DNA of 19,112 bases from Novosphingobium sp. (lineage in GTDB: Bacteria > Pseudomonadota > Alphaproteobacteria > Sphingomonadales > Sphingomonadaceae), in the NCBI GenBank assembly GCA_021299075.1, contig JAJTFU010000090.1:1-19112 (forward strand). Direction: 5' to 3'. The notes below the pieces were generated by a model. It saw only the letters and a program-made list of their open reading frames with translations, ran no database searches and was not told the origin of the DNA. The translations under genes were made by a program, and so were the position numbers. Below are positions 1 to 7,048 of this stretch, in pieces (the first letter of the stretch is position 1; each line of letters begins with the position of its first letter).

Positions 1-225
1 ACCACCGTGCTGATCCCGGAAGAGAACGTGAAGGACCTCGTTGAGCTGCCGGCGAACATCACGGCCGGGCTCGAGATCGTGCCGGTTTCGCATGTCGATC
101 AGGTGCTCGAACGGGCGCTGATTGCCCCGCTCGAGGCGATCGAGTGGACCGAAGTGGACGACCTGGCGAGCCAGCCAAATGCCGCTACGGCCGCCGCGAG
201 TGGAGACCCGCGAACGGCTCATTGA
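1..225 (+). CDS. lon: Lon ATP-dependent protease, C-terminal end (5' truncated by window)
   Basis: This is the last 74 codons of Lon, the cytoplasmic AAA+ serine protease that degrades misfolded and regulatory proteins. The frame is open from base 1 and ends at TGA 223-225. The segment VLIPEENVKDL followed by ELPANI and a GLEIVPVSHVDQVLERAL stretch matches the end of the Lon protease domain, just after the catalytic Ser-Lys dyad, which lies outside the window. The family core ends near residue 50 here. The remaining tail, rich in Ala, Ser and Asp, is a low-conservation extension. The next gene is hupB, and the lon-hupB order is common in proteobacteria. The upstream part, including the ATPase and catalytic residues, cannot be assessed. 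Confidence 0.93.
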   Translation, partial: TTVLIPEENVKDLVELPANITAGLEIVPVSHVDQVLERALIAPLEAIEWTEVDDLASQPNAATAAASGDPRTAH

Positions 226-241
226 GCGGCCGTTTCGGACG

Positions 242-276
242 CCGGAGCGATTCGCTGCATCGCAGCATTGCTCCGG
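242..276 (+). terminator. Stem-loop downstream of lon (possible terminator without U-tract)
   Basis: Arms CCGGAGC (242-248) and GCTCCGG (270-276) pair perfectly. A G-U and two A-T pairs continue the stem inward, and an inner stem GCTGC/GCAGC (254-258 with 262-266) closes on the three-base loop ATC. It starts 17 bases after the lon stop. No run of T follows, so intrinsic termination is uncertain. It may instead stabilise the lon mRNA 3' end. Confidence 0.5.
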
Positions 277-355
277 ATCGTCGCGTTGCGGGACAAAGTA
301 AGCCGGGAATGGCGGGAATCGGTGGATAATCGCCCGATTTCAGGCAGGTTTCGCT

Positions 356-384
356 TTGACAGTTTCCGGAAAAGCGGCTCAATT
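356..384 (+). promoter_or_regulatory. Candidate sigma-70-type promoter for hupB
   Basis: A perfect TTGACA (356-361) is followed after 17 bases by TCAATT (379-384), a partial match to the -10 consensus. This would put the transcript start near 391 and give a leader of about 58 bases. The leader ends in a purine-rich Shine-Dalgarno sequence, AGGTAGGGGG (431-440), before the ATG at 449. The -35 box is the strong part and the -10 box is weak. Apart from this and the lon hairpin, nothing else is evident in the 223-base lon-hupB gap. Confidence 0.45.
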
Positions 385-448
385 CCGCCAGCTTTTCGAG
401 GCGAATCAAACCAGTCATCAATTCCAAAAAAGGTAGGGGGTTATCTCC

Positions 449-721
449 ATGAACAAGAACGACCTGATCGGCGCAGTCGCGGATGCCAGCGGCCTGACCA
501 AGAGCGATGCAACCAAGGCTGTTGAAGGCGTTTTCGACGCCATCACCGGCGCCCTGAAGAGCGGCGACGAAGTTCGCCTCGTTGGCTTCGGCACCTTCTC
601 GGTTGCCAAGCGCAAGGCTTCGACCGGCCGTAACCCGCGCACCGGCGAACCGATGAAGATCAAGGCCTCGGCTCAGCCGAAGTTCAAGGCCGGCAAGGGT
701 CTGAAGGACGCTGTCAACTAA
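449..721 (+). CDS. hupB: DNA-binding protein HU (HU-beta type)
   Basis: This is a 90-residue nucleoid-associated protein that binds and bends DNA as a dimer. The length is that of the HU family. It begins MNKNDLIGAVADASGL, has the signature VGFGTFSV (residues 45-52), and has the DNA-intercalating arm RNPRTGE (61-67) with the conserved Pro at 63. A basic C-terminal segment with repeated Lys follows. The start is fixed by a strong Shine-Dalgarno sequence (AGGTAGGGGG, 431-440) nine bases upstream of the ATG. Position directly after lon supports the hupB assignment over hupA or IHF. Nothing is unusual in the sequence. It probably has its own promoter in the lon-hupB gap. Confidence 0.97.
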   Translation: MNKNDLIGAVADASGLTKSDATKAVEGVFDAITGALKSGDEVRLVGFGTFSVAKRKASTGRNPRTGEPMKIKASAQPKFKAGKGLKDAVN

Positions 722-734
722 GCAGCGATCCTGA

Positions 735-755
735 CGGCCGCACGCCTCGCGGCCG
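735..755 (+). terminator. Stem-loop after hupB
   Basis: CGGCCGC (735-741) pairs perfectly with GCGGCCG (749-755) around a seven-base loop, 13 bases after the hupB stop. There is no T-run behind it, so this is a possible terminator or 3' end stabiliser. Confidence 0.45.
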
Positions 756-830
756 CCCAGTCCATTGCGCCGCGTCTGCCCTGTGCAGGCGCGGCGCTTG
801 GCTTTTCAGTGCATGGCGAACGCAGCGGGG

Positions 831-859
831 TGGACGCTTGCCACGACCGCGCCTATATT
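831..859 (+). promoter_or_regulatory. Probable leaderless-type promoter for the small secreted protein
   Basis: TGGACG (831-836), a 17-base spacer and TATATT (854-859) form a good -35/-10 pair. Only seven bases separate the -10 box from the ATG at 867, so transcription would begin at about 866-867, at or next to the start codon. No Shine-Dalgarno sequence exists in that space. This favours a leaderless mRNA, a class known to be common in alphaproteobacteria. Confidence 0.5.
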
Positions 860-866
860 GCCGGTA

Positions 867-1145
867 ATGAAGCGTATCCTTCTTGCCTTGCTCGCTATCA
901 TGACGGGCCTTGTCGCGCAGGCCGGTCCTGTCCAGGCGCGCATGAACGGCAGTGCGGATACCGAGATCGGTGTGGCCGATGGCACGCGCGGCTCGGCCCG
1001 GCCTACCCAGGCCCAGACGCAGACGATTGATGCGCCGGCGGTCCAGAAAGAACGCCGTGAGCGTCAGGCGACGCGCATTCGCCCGGCGCGTGGTGGGGTC
1101 TATATCCCCTCGGTCCTCTATGGTCCCGACCGCGCGCTAGAATAG
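867..1145 (+). CDS. Small predicted secreted/periplasmic protein, function unknown
   Basis: This 92-residue protein starts MKRILLALLAIMTGLVAQA, a typical Sec signal peptide: two basic residues, then a hydrophobic core. Cleavage is likely near AQA-GP (around residue 19) or at QAR (near 25). The mature part is Ala/Gln/Arg-rich and polar, with no cysteines and no recognised domain. It ends in a motif with GGVYIPSVLYGPD. The ATG at 867 is preferred over an upstream in-frame start at 765 because the signal peptide begins exactly there and a -10 box sits seven bases before it. It lies just upstream of secA, separated by a GC-rich hairpin, so it is probably its own transcription unit. I do not recognise the family. 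Confidence 0.7.
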   Translation: MKRILLALLAIMTGLVAQAGPVQARMNGSADTEIGVADGTRGSARPTQAQTQTIDAPAVQKERRERQATRIRPARGGVYIPSVLYGPDRALE

Positions 1146-1173
1146 CGCGCTGTCCTTTCCCGACCCCCTGATC

Positions 1174-1198
1174 GCGCGCGGCCAAGGCGGCTGCGCGC
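1174..1198 (+). terminator. GC-rich stem-loop between the secreted-protein gene and secA
   Basis: GCGCGC (1174-1179) pairs with GCGCGC (1193-1198). A G-U pair and three G-C pairs continue inward to the five-base loop AAGGC, giving about ten paired positions. Only two T follow. It is plausibly a terminator for the upstream gene, lying 28 bases after its stop. Confidence 0.45.
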
Positions 1199-1235
1199 TT
1201 GCCGCTATACCATCGATTTCAGCAGGAATTGCCCT

Positions 1236-3941
1236 ATGCTCGGCGCCATTGCCAAGGCCATTTTCGGTTCGTCCAACGACCGCTACGTCAAGTCGCTCGA
1301 CAAGATTGTTCGCCAGATCAACGCTTTCGATCCGACGATCGAGGCCCTGACCGACGACGAACTGGCGGCTCAGACCGCCAAGTTCCGCCGCCAGCTGGAA
1401 GAGGGCAAGACACTCGAAGAGATCCTGCCCGAAGCCTTCGCCACCGTGCGCGAGGCCGGTAAGCGCCGCATGGGCATGCGCCATTTCGACGTGCAGATGA
1501 TCGGCGGCATCGTGCTTCACCGCGGCGAAATTGCCGAAATGCGCACCGGTGAAGGCAAGACCCTTGTTGCGACCCTGGCAGTTTATCTGAACGCGCTGGA
1601 GGGCAAGGGTGTCCACGTCGTTACGGTCAACGATTACCTGGCCAAGCGCGACGCCGAATGGATGGGCCAGATCTACAAGTTCCTTGGTCTGACCGTCGGC
1701 GTGATCGTGCCGAACATGCCCGAGCATGAGCGCCGGGATGCCTATGCCTGTGACATCACCTATGCGACCAACAACGAGCTGGGCTTCGATTACCTGCGCG
1801 ACAACATGAAGCAGGAGCGGGGCCAGATGGTCCACCGCCCGTTCAATTTCGCGATCGTGGACGAAGTGGACTCGATCTTGATCGACGAAGCGCGCACCCC
1901 GCTGATCATTTCCGGCCCGACTGACGACAAGAGCGAGCTCTACATTTCGGTCGACGCGATCATCAAGCAGATCAGCGAAGAGCATTACGAGAAGGACGAG
2001 AAGACCAAGAACATCACCCTGACCGAGGATGGGGTGGAATGGGCCGAACGCCAGCTTGAAGCGGCCGGCCTGCTGGTTGGTTCGAACCTCTACGATGTCG
2101 AGAACACGCAGGTGGTCCACCACCTTGACCAGAGCCTCAAGGCGAATGTCATGTTCAAGCGCGACATCGATTACATCGTGAAGGACGACAAGGTCGTCAT
2201 CATCGATGAGTTCACCGGGCGCATGATGGATGGGCGGCGCTGGTCGAACGGCCTGCACCAGGCGGTTGAAGCCAAGGAAGGCGTGCAGATCGAGCCCGAG
2301 AACCAGACCATGGCCTCGATCACCTTCCAGAACTACTTCCGGATGTATCCCAAGCTGGCCGGTATGACCGGCACGGCGGCGACCGAAGCGGCCGAATTCT
2401 TCGACATCTACCGCATGAACGTGGTGACGATCCCGACCAACGTCCCGGTCCAGCGGATCGACGAGGAAGACGAGTTCTACAAGAACACCGCCGACAAGTT
2501 CCAGGCGATCGCCAAGCTGATCCGCGAGAAGAACGAGATCGGCCAGCCAGTGCTGGTTGGCACGGTCTCGATCGAAAAGTCGGAAATGTTGTCGGAATAT
2601 CTCAAGCAGGAAGGGGTCAAGCACAACGTGCTGAACGCTCGCTTCCACGAGATGGAAGCCCATATCGTTGCCCAGGCCGGGCGCCTGGGGGCGGTCACCA
2701 TCGCCACCAACATGGCCGGGCGAGGGACCGACATCAAGCTGGGCGGCAATACAGAATTCCTGATCGAGGACGAGCTGAAGGACATGCCGGAAGGGCCAGA
2801 GCGCGATGCTGCGGTGGCCCGTATCGAAGCGGCCGTCGAGGCCGAGCGGCAGCAGGTTCTGGCCGCGGGCGGCCTTTGCGTGATCGGCACCGAACGGCAC
2901 GAAAGCCGGCGCATTGATAACCAGCTGCGCGGCCGTTCGGGCCGTCAGGGTGACCCCGGCCTCAGCAAGTTCTACCTCTGCCTTGAGGATGACCTGCTGC
3001 GCATCTTCGGGCCGGACACGCTGTTCTCCAAGATGATGAACTCGAACCTGGCCGATGGCGAGGCGATCGGGTCCAAGTGGCTCTCCAAGGCGATCGAGAC
3101 CGCCCAGAAGAAGGTCGAGGCGCGCAACTACGATATCCGCAAGCAGGTCGTCGAATACGACAACGTGATGAACGACCAGCGCAAGGTGATCTACGAACAG
3201 CGCGCCGACATCATGGATGCTGAGGCGATCGATGACGTTGTGCTCGACATGCGTCACGATTCGATCAATTCGATGGTCGGCACCGCCTGCCCGCCCGGCT
3301 CCTACCCCGAACAGTGGGATATCGATGGGCTCCGCCAGAAGATGGTCGAAGTCCTCGGGATCGACATTCCGATCCACGACTGGCTGCAGGAAGACGGGCT
3401 TGAGCCCGATGTGATTGAAGAGCGGATCGTCGCCCTGGCTGACGAAAAGGCGGAGGCGAAGGTGGGCGACGATAGCGCGATCTGGCGCCAGGTCGAAAAG
3501 CAGGTTCTGCTGGAACGGCTGGATCACTACTGGAAGGAACACCTCGCCACGCTCGACGCATTGCGTCAGGTCGTGTTCCTGCGCGCCTATGCCCAGAAGC
3601 AGCCGATCAACGAATACAAGCAGGAAGCCTTCGGCCTGTTCGAGCGCATGCTGGAAGTGATCCGCGAGGATGTAACCCGGATCCTGATGAACAGCGAACT
3701 GCGCATGCCCGATCCAGTTGAGCTGCCTGATCTGCCGGACTTCCTGACCAGCCACATCGATCCCTTTACCGGGGAAAATGATGCCATCAGCACCCCGGGT
3801 GCTTCCGCCATGATGGGCGCGCTGGGCACAGGCGCGGCGGCAGCGGGCGATCCCTATGCCGCCATGGGCCTGTCGCGCAATGCGCCTTGCCCCTGCGGTT
3901 CGGGCGAGAAGTACAAGCACTGCCACGGCGCCGCGGCCTGA
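1236..3941 (+). CDS. secA: Preprotein translocase ATPase SecA
   Basis: This is the 901-residue motor that drives unfolded preproteins through SecYEG using ATP. The start MLGAIAKAIFGSSNDR is family-typical and has AGCAGGA (1221-1227) upstream. Visible motifs are Walker A MRTGEGKT (102-109), the DEVDSILIDEAR Walker B/DEAD region (about 209-220), the preprotein-binding domain after about 230, NMAGRGTDI, and the motif VI-type region QLRGRSGRQGD in the second ATPase domain. The helical scaffold and wing follow. The C-terminal zinc/SecB-binding site has Cys885, Cys887, Cys896 and His897 (CxCx8CH). Length and motif order are complete. A long open frame on the opposite strand is a codon-bias shadow. 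No clear promoter could be defined, although TATACC at 1206 is a candidate -10. Confidence 0.98.
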   Translation: MLGAIAKAIFGSSNDRYVKSLDKIVRQINAFDPTIEALTDDELAAQTAKFRRQLEEGKTLEEILPEAFATVREAGKRRMGMRHFDVQMIGGIVLHRGEIAEMRTGEGKTLVATLAVYLNALEGKGVHVVTVNDYLAKRDAEWMGQIYKFLGLTVGVIVPNMPEHERRDAYACDITYATNNELGFDYLRDNMKQERGQMVHRPFNFAIVDEVDSILIDEARTPLIISGPTDDKSELYISVDAIIKQISEEHYEKDEKTKNITLTEDGVEWAERQLEAAGLLVGSNLYDVENTQVVHHLDQSLKANVMFKRDIDYIVKDDKVVIIDEFTGRMMDGRRWSNGLHQAVEAKEGVQIEPENQTMASITFQNYFRMYPKLAGMTGTAATEAAEFFDIYRMNVVTIPTNVPVQRIDEEDEFYKNTADKFQAIAKLIREKNEIGQPVLVGTVSIEKSEMLSEYLKQEGVKHNVLNARFHEMEAHIVAQAGRLGAVTIATNMAGRGTDIKLGGNTEFLIEDELKDMPEGPERDAAVARIEAAVEAERQQVLAAGGLCVIGTERHESRRIDNQLRGRSGRQGDPGLSKFYLCLEDDLLRIFGPDTLFSKMMNSNLADGEAIGSKWLSKAIETAQKKVEARNYDIRKQVVEYDNVMNDQRKVIYEQRADIMDAEAIDDVVLDMRHDSINSMVGTACPPGSYPEQWDIDGLRQKMVEVLGIDIPIHDWLQEDGLEPDVIEERIVALADEKAEAKVGDDSAIWRQVEKQVLLERLDHYWKEHLATLDALRQVVFLRAYAQKQPINEYKQEAFGLFERMLEVIREDVTRILMNSELRMPDPVELPDLPDFLTSHIDPFTGENDAISTPGASAMMGALGTGAAAAGDPYAAMGLSRNAPCPCGSGEKYKHCHGAAA

Positions 3942-3964
3942 GCGTTTAGGGCAGGGGGCTGACG

Positions 3965-4696
3965 ATGCTGGCCTTAGGCTTCTTTGTCACCGCCCTGCTT
4001 TACGCCTCCGTCGGGTTTGGCGGCGGCTCGACCTATAGCGCGCTGCTGGCGCTGGCCGGGTTCGATTACCGGCTGCTGCCGATCGTAGCCCTGTGCTGCA
4101 ATATCGTGGTCGTTAGCGGCAGCACGATTCGCTTTGCGCGCATTGGCCTGGTGCCGTGGCGCGGTGCCTTGACCCTGGCCCTGATCGCCGCGCCGCTGGC
4201 ATTCCTGGGCGGACTGACGCCAATCAAGGAAGCAACCTTCCTGTTTCTGCTTGGCCTCAGCCTGATTCTGGCCGGGCTGGCGCTGCTCGCGCCGCGCCCC
4301 CCTGAAATGGAAGGGCAGCCCACCGCTGCGGCGAAGTGGATGGGCTTTGCCGCAGCGCCGCTCGGTTATCTGGCCGGACTGGTCGGGATTGGCGGGGGGA
4401 TCTTCCTCGCACCGCTGCTGCATCTGACCCGTTGGAATCGCGCCCGCCAGATTGCGGCGACGGCCAGCCTGTTCATCCTCATCAATTCGCTTGCCGGGCT
4501 GGTCGGGCAACTGACCAAGAACGGCCCCGAGCGCTTTGCCGAAGCCCTGGGCGGGGCCTTGCCGCTGCTGCTGGCGGTGATCATTGGCGGCCAGATTGGC
4601 AGCCTGCTGGCCCAGCGCCTGCTGCCAGAGAAGGTGATCCGCTGGCTGACCGCCGCGCTCACCATCTGGGCCGGATCGCAACTTCTGCTACGCTGA
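3965..4696 (+). CDS. TSUP-family (TauE/SafE-like) membrane permease
   Basis: This is a 243-residue integral membrane protein of the TSUP family (Pfam TauE/SafE), whose members export or import sulfite, sulfoacetate or related organosulfur anions. The sequence shows about eight hydrophobic segments and the family's two-fold pseudo-repeat, with glycine-rich turns VGFGGGS (16-22) and VGIGGGIF (140-147). The central hydrophilic loop carries PRPPEMEG (about 110-117). It starts 23 bases after secA with a purine-rich GCAGGGGG (3951-3958) upstream, so it could be co-transcribed with secA. The substrate cannot be told from sequence, and no sulfur-metabolism genes lie nearby. Confidence 0.85.
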   Translation: MLALGFFVTALLYASVGFGGGSTYSALLALAGFDYRLLPIVALCCNIVVVSGSTIRFARIGLVPWRGALTLALIAAPLAFLGGLTPIKEATFLFLLGLSLILAGLALLAPRPPEMEGQPTAAAKWMGFAAAPLGYLAGLVGIGGGIFLAPLLHLTRWNRARQIAATASLFILINSLAGLVGQLTKNGPERFAEALGGALPLLLAVIIGGQIGSLLAQRLLPEKVIRWLTAALTIWAGSQLLLR

Positions 4697-4730
4697 AAAA
4701 GCAAAGGCCCCGCCGGTCTGGCGGGGCCTT
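4694..4730 (-). terminator. Intrinsic terminator of tRNA-Asn (reads on minus strand)
   Basis: An 11-base-pair perfect stem (4704-4714 with 4720-4730) closes a five-base loop. On the minus strand the stem is followed by GCTTTTT, a proper T-tract, so it ends the leftward tRNA-Asn transcript 18 bases past its CCA. The same hairpin directly follows the plus-strand TSUP stop (4694-4696) but lacks a T-run in that direction. It may terminate both transcripts with different efficiency. Confidence 0.8.
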
Positions 4731-4747
4731 GCAATGCCCGGGCGGGG

Positions 4748-4822
4748 TGGCTCCCCGAGTAGGATTCGAACCTACGGCCAAGTGATTAACAGTCACCTAC
4801 TCTACCGCTGAGCTATCGGGGA
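4748..4822 (-). tRNA. tRNA-Asn (anticodon GTT)
   Basis: Read on the minus strand, a full cloverleaf of 75 bases is present. The acceptor stem is TCCCCGA/TCGGGGA, the D arm is GCTC...GAGT, and the anticodon stem is GGTGA/TCACT around loop CTGTTAA. The T arm is GTAGG-TTCGAAT-CCTAC. The discriminator is G, with an encoded CCA. The anticodon GTT reads AAC/AAU (Asn). A promoter lies upstream at 4852-4879 and a terminator downstream at 4694-4730, so it is a single-gene unit between nadK and the TSUP gene. Confidence 0.97.
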
Positions 4823-4851
4823 ATGCTCCCCCGCCTGCGGGCAGGGGTGCG

Positions 4852-4879
4852 CCTATAACACCGCAATCGGGTTTGGCAA
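4852..4879 (-). promoter_or_regulatory. Promoter of tRNA-Asn
   Basis: On the minus strand, TTGCCA (4874-4879), a 16-base spacer and TATAGG (4852-4857) are followed by a GC-rich discriminator, CGC. The GC-rich discriminator is of the kind linked to stringent control of stable RNA genes. A short GC hairpin lies in the tRNA leader at about 4828-4847. The layout matches the tRNA-Pro promoter at 14443-14471. Confidence 0.7.
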
Positions 4880-4892
4880 GCGGGCGAACGCC

Positions 4893-5672
4893 CTAGAACT
4901 GGAATTGTTCGGCGAAGATCCGCTCTTCCAGGCTCTTGCCCGGATCGAACAGCAGTGTCAGCGCCTGGGCCGGCGCAGCGCGGACCTTCACCGCCAGGAT
5001 ATCACGCAGTTCCTTCTGGTCCGCCACGGCCGCGACCGGGCGCTTCTGCGGATCAAGCACGCGGAAGTCGATCTCGTAATGATCGGGCAGAATCGCCCCG
5101 CGCCAGCGGCGGGGGCGGAACGGGCTGATCGGGGTCAGCGCGAGCATGCTGGAACCCAGCGGCAGGATCGGGCCGTTCGCGGAGAGGTTGTAGGCCGTCG
5201 AACCCGCCGGAGTGGCGACCAGGATCCCGTCACAGGCCAGGTCCGGTACGCGCACCTTGCCGTTGACCGACACCTCAAGCCGCGCCGTCTGGCGGGTTTC
5301 GCGCAGCAGCGATACTTCGTTGATCGCGTAGAAGCTTTCCTGCTTGCCGCTGCCAGTCGTCGCCGTCATTTCAAGCGGCGCAACGGCGATCCGGCGGGCG
5401 CGGGCAACGCGGTCAGCCAGGGTCCGGTTGCCGCGCGGGTGGTTCATCAGGAAGCCAATGGTGCCCTGATTGATGCCGTAGGCCGGCAGCACCCGCCCGC
5501 TATCGAGCATGTGGTGGAGCGTCTGCAGCATGAACCCGTCACCGCCAAGGACGATCACGGCATCGGCCTCGGCTTCGCTGACAAAGTTTTCTCGCTCGCG
5601 ATAGGCCTCCGCTGCTTCCTGGGCGCGGGGCGTATCGGACGCAAGCAGGGCGAGGCGGGGTGCAGTGCTCAT
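4893..5672 (-). CDS. nadK: NAD kinase
   Basis: This 259-residue cytosolic enzyme phosphorylates NAD to NADP. The signature GGDG (residues 43-46, in VLGGDGFMLQTLH) carries the catalytic Asp. The second family motif, DGILVATPAGSTAYNLSA, is present in the C-terminal domain and is followed by the ALTPISPFRPRRW stretch typical of alphaproteobacterial NadK. The ATG at 5670-5672 is chosen because MSTAPRLALLASD matches the family N-terminus. The frame stays open upstream to 5831, but that part has no family likeness and would run into the divergent gene. No good Shine-Dalgarno sequence is seen. Length is normal. It is transcribed divergently from the EAL gene across an 89-base gap. Confidence 0.93.
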   Translation of the reverse strand: MSTAPRLALLASDTPRAQEAAEAYRERENFVSEAEADAVIVLGGDGFMLQTLHHMLDSGRVLPAYGINQGTIGFLMNHPRGNRTLADRVARARRIAVAPLEMTATTGSGKQESFYAINEVSLLRETRQTARLEVSVNGKVRVPDLACDGILVATPAGSTAYNLSANGPILPLGSSMLALTPISPFRPRRWRGAILPDHYEIDFRVLDPQKRPVAAVADQKELRDILAVKVRAAPAQALTLLFDPGKSLEERIFAEQFQF

Positions 5673-5761
5673 CGGGGCTGTGCATATGGGGCGCCGGGCA
5701 GTTTGGCAACGCATAGGCCTGGCAAGGGTTTGGTAGGCTGAAGCTGTTAGGTAACGCGCCC

Positions 5762-7048
5762 ATGGTTCAAGCGCCTGCCACCGATCCTGCACGCGATGCC
5801 CTAACCGGCCTGGCCGGGCGCGATGCTGCACGCACGCGGCTGGCCGAATGGCTGGCCGAGGGGGCGCAGGTCCATGCCATGCTGGTAGGGCTGCGCCGGT
5901 TCGATGCAGTCAACCTGGCTTATGGCGCAGCGGCCGGCGATGCCGCCCTGGCCGAGATCGCCAACCGGTTGAAACATTTCGCTGGCGATGAGCTGGATGG
6001 AGGCTGGCTGGCTGTCCGCAGCGGTGGGGGACAGTTTCTGCTACTCAGCACAGAACCGTGCAGTCGCGAGCGCTGGCAGCTGGTGGCGGCGCAATTGCTC
6101 GATGGCCTGGCCCGCCCGATTGCTGCGGCTGGCGGCACGCTGCGCCTGAGCCCGCGCGCGGCCTTGCTGCGAGGACTGGAAGGTGAGGGCGCGGATTCCA
6201 TGCTGGATCGGCTCGGCCACGCGCTGGAACTGCTGGTGGCGCAGCCCGGTCGGCGATTGGCCTGGGCCGATGGCGAGGGCACCCGCGCCGGACGCAGCGC
6301 GGCCCAGCTTGAAGCCGATCTCTTGCAAGCCCTGGACCGCGACGAAATCGAGGTTTTGTTCCAGCCGCAGTATGCCTGCGCGAGCGACCGTCTGATTGGG
6401 GCCGAGGCGCTGGCGCGGTGGAACCACCCCACCCTCGGGCGGATCGGTGCGGGTGGCCTATTCGCGATTGCCGAGCGGACGGATCACGTGCCGCAACTGT
6501 CGCGCCACATTGCCCGCATCGCGCTGACTGCGGCCACGCGCTGGCCGGGCGACCTGCGACTTTCGCTGAATGTCACGCCCAATGACCTGGCGGCCGGCGA
6601 TTTTGGCGTGAGCTTTGCCGCACTGGTCAAGGCCAGCCGGTTTCCGGCCTGGCGTCTGACGCTGGAAGTGACCGAGCAGGTCCTGCTGGCTGACGTGGCA
6701 GCGGCGGCCACGGCCTTTAACGGGTTGGCCGCGAGCGGGATCAAGTTTGCCTTGGATGACTTCGGTGCCGGCTTCTGCAACTTCCGCTACCTGAAACTGT
6801 TGCCGCTCGATTACCTCAAGCTCGATCGTTCGATGATCGAGGGTGTTGCGACCGATCCGCGCGACCTGGCCGTGTTGCGCGCGATCATCGCCATGGCGCG
6901 GGCGCTTGGCCTGCAGGTGGTGGTCGAAGGCGTCGAGAACGAGGCGCAGCGATTGCTCGCCGGGGCCGAGGGCTGCTTTGCCTATCAGGGCTTCCTGCGC
7001 TCGCCGCCGCTGGCAGCGGGCGCCTTTCTGACCGACGCGATCGCCTAG
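5762..7048 (+). CDS. GGDEF-EAL protein with degenerate GGDEF site; predicted c-di-GMP phosphodiesterase
   Basis: This 428-residue soluble protein has two domains. Residues about 10-170 form a GGDEF-like domain (DALTGLAGRDA start), but the active-site motif reads SGGGQF (87-92) instead of GGDEF, with Asp and Glu lost, and no RxxD inhibitory site is evident. It should not make c-di-GMP. Residues about 185-428 form an EAL domain with EALARW (215-220), Asn270, the EVTE pair at 302/305, DDFGAG (332-337), Lys353, EGVE (389-392) and QGF (409-411). All expected metal-binding and catalytic positions appear kept, so c-di-GMP hydrolysis is predicted. There are no membrane or sensor domains. The start is the ATG at 5762. 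The gene ends tail-to-tail with mfd, overlapping by four bases. Confidence 0.88.
   Translation: MVQAPATDPARDALTGLAGRDAARTRLAEWLAEGAQVHAMLVGLRRFDAVNLAYGAAAGDAALAEIANRLKHFAGDELDGGWLAVRSGGGQFLLLSTEPCSRERWQLVAAQLLDGLARPIAAAGGTLRLSPRAALLRGLEGEGADSMLDRLGHALELLVAQPGRRLAWADGEGTRAGRSAAQLEADLLQALDRDEIEVLFQPQYACASDRLIGAEALARWNHPTLGRIGAGGLFAIAERTDHVPQLSRHIARIALTAATRWPGDLRLSLNVTPNDLAAGDFGVSFAALVKASRFPAWRLTLEVTEQVLLADVAAAATAFNGLAASGIKFALDDFGAGFCNFRYLKLLPLDYLKLDRSMIEGVATDPRDLAVLRAIIAMARALGLQVVVEGVENEAQRLLAGAEGCFAYQGFLRSPPLAAGAFLTDAIA

Noticed and set aside
850..860. TATAGGCGC on the minus strand resembling the tRNA promoters
   Set aside because: There is no matching -35 box 16-18 bases upstream on that strand and no RNA gene follows; it is explained by the plus-strand -10 box.
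1137..3926. A 929-codon open frame on the minus strand opposite secA
   Set aside because: It mirrors secA codon phase in GC-rich DNA, has His/Asp/Val/Leu-rich composition without motifs, and secA on the other strand is unmistakable.
4748..4822. tRNA-Asn as an integration (attachment) site
   Set aside because: No duplicated tRNA 3' end, integrase or atypical DNA is seen next to it; the flanking genes are core genes.
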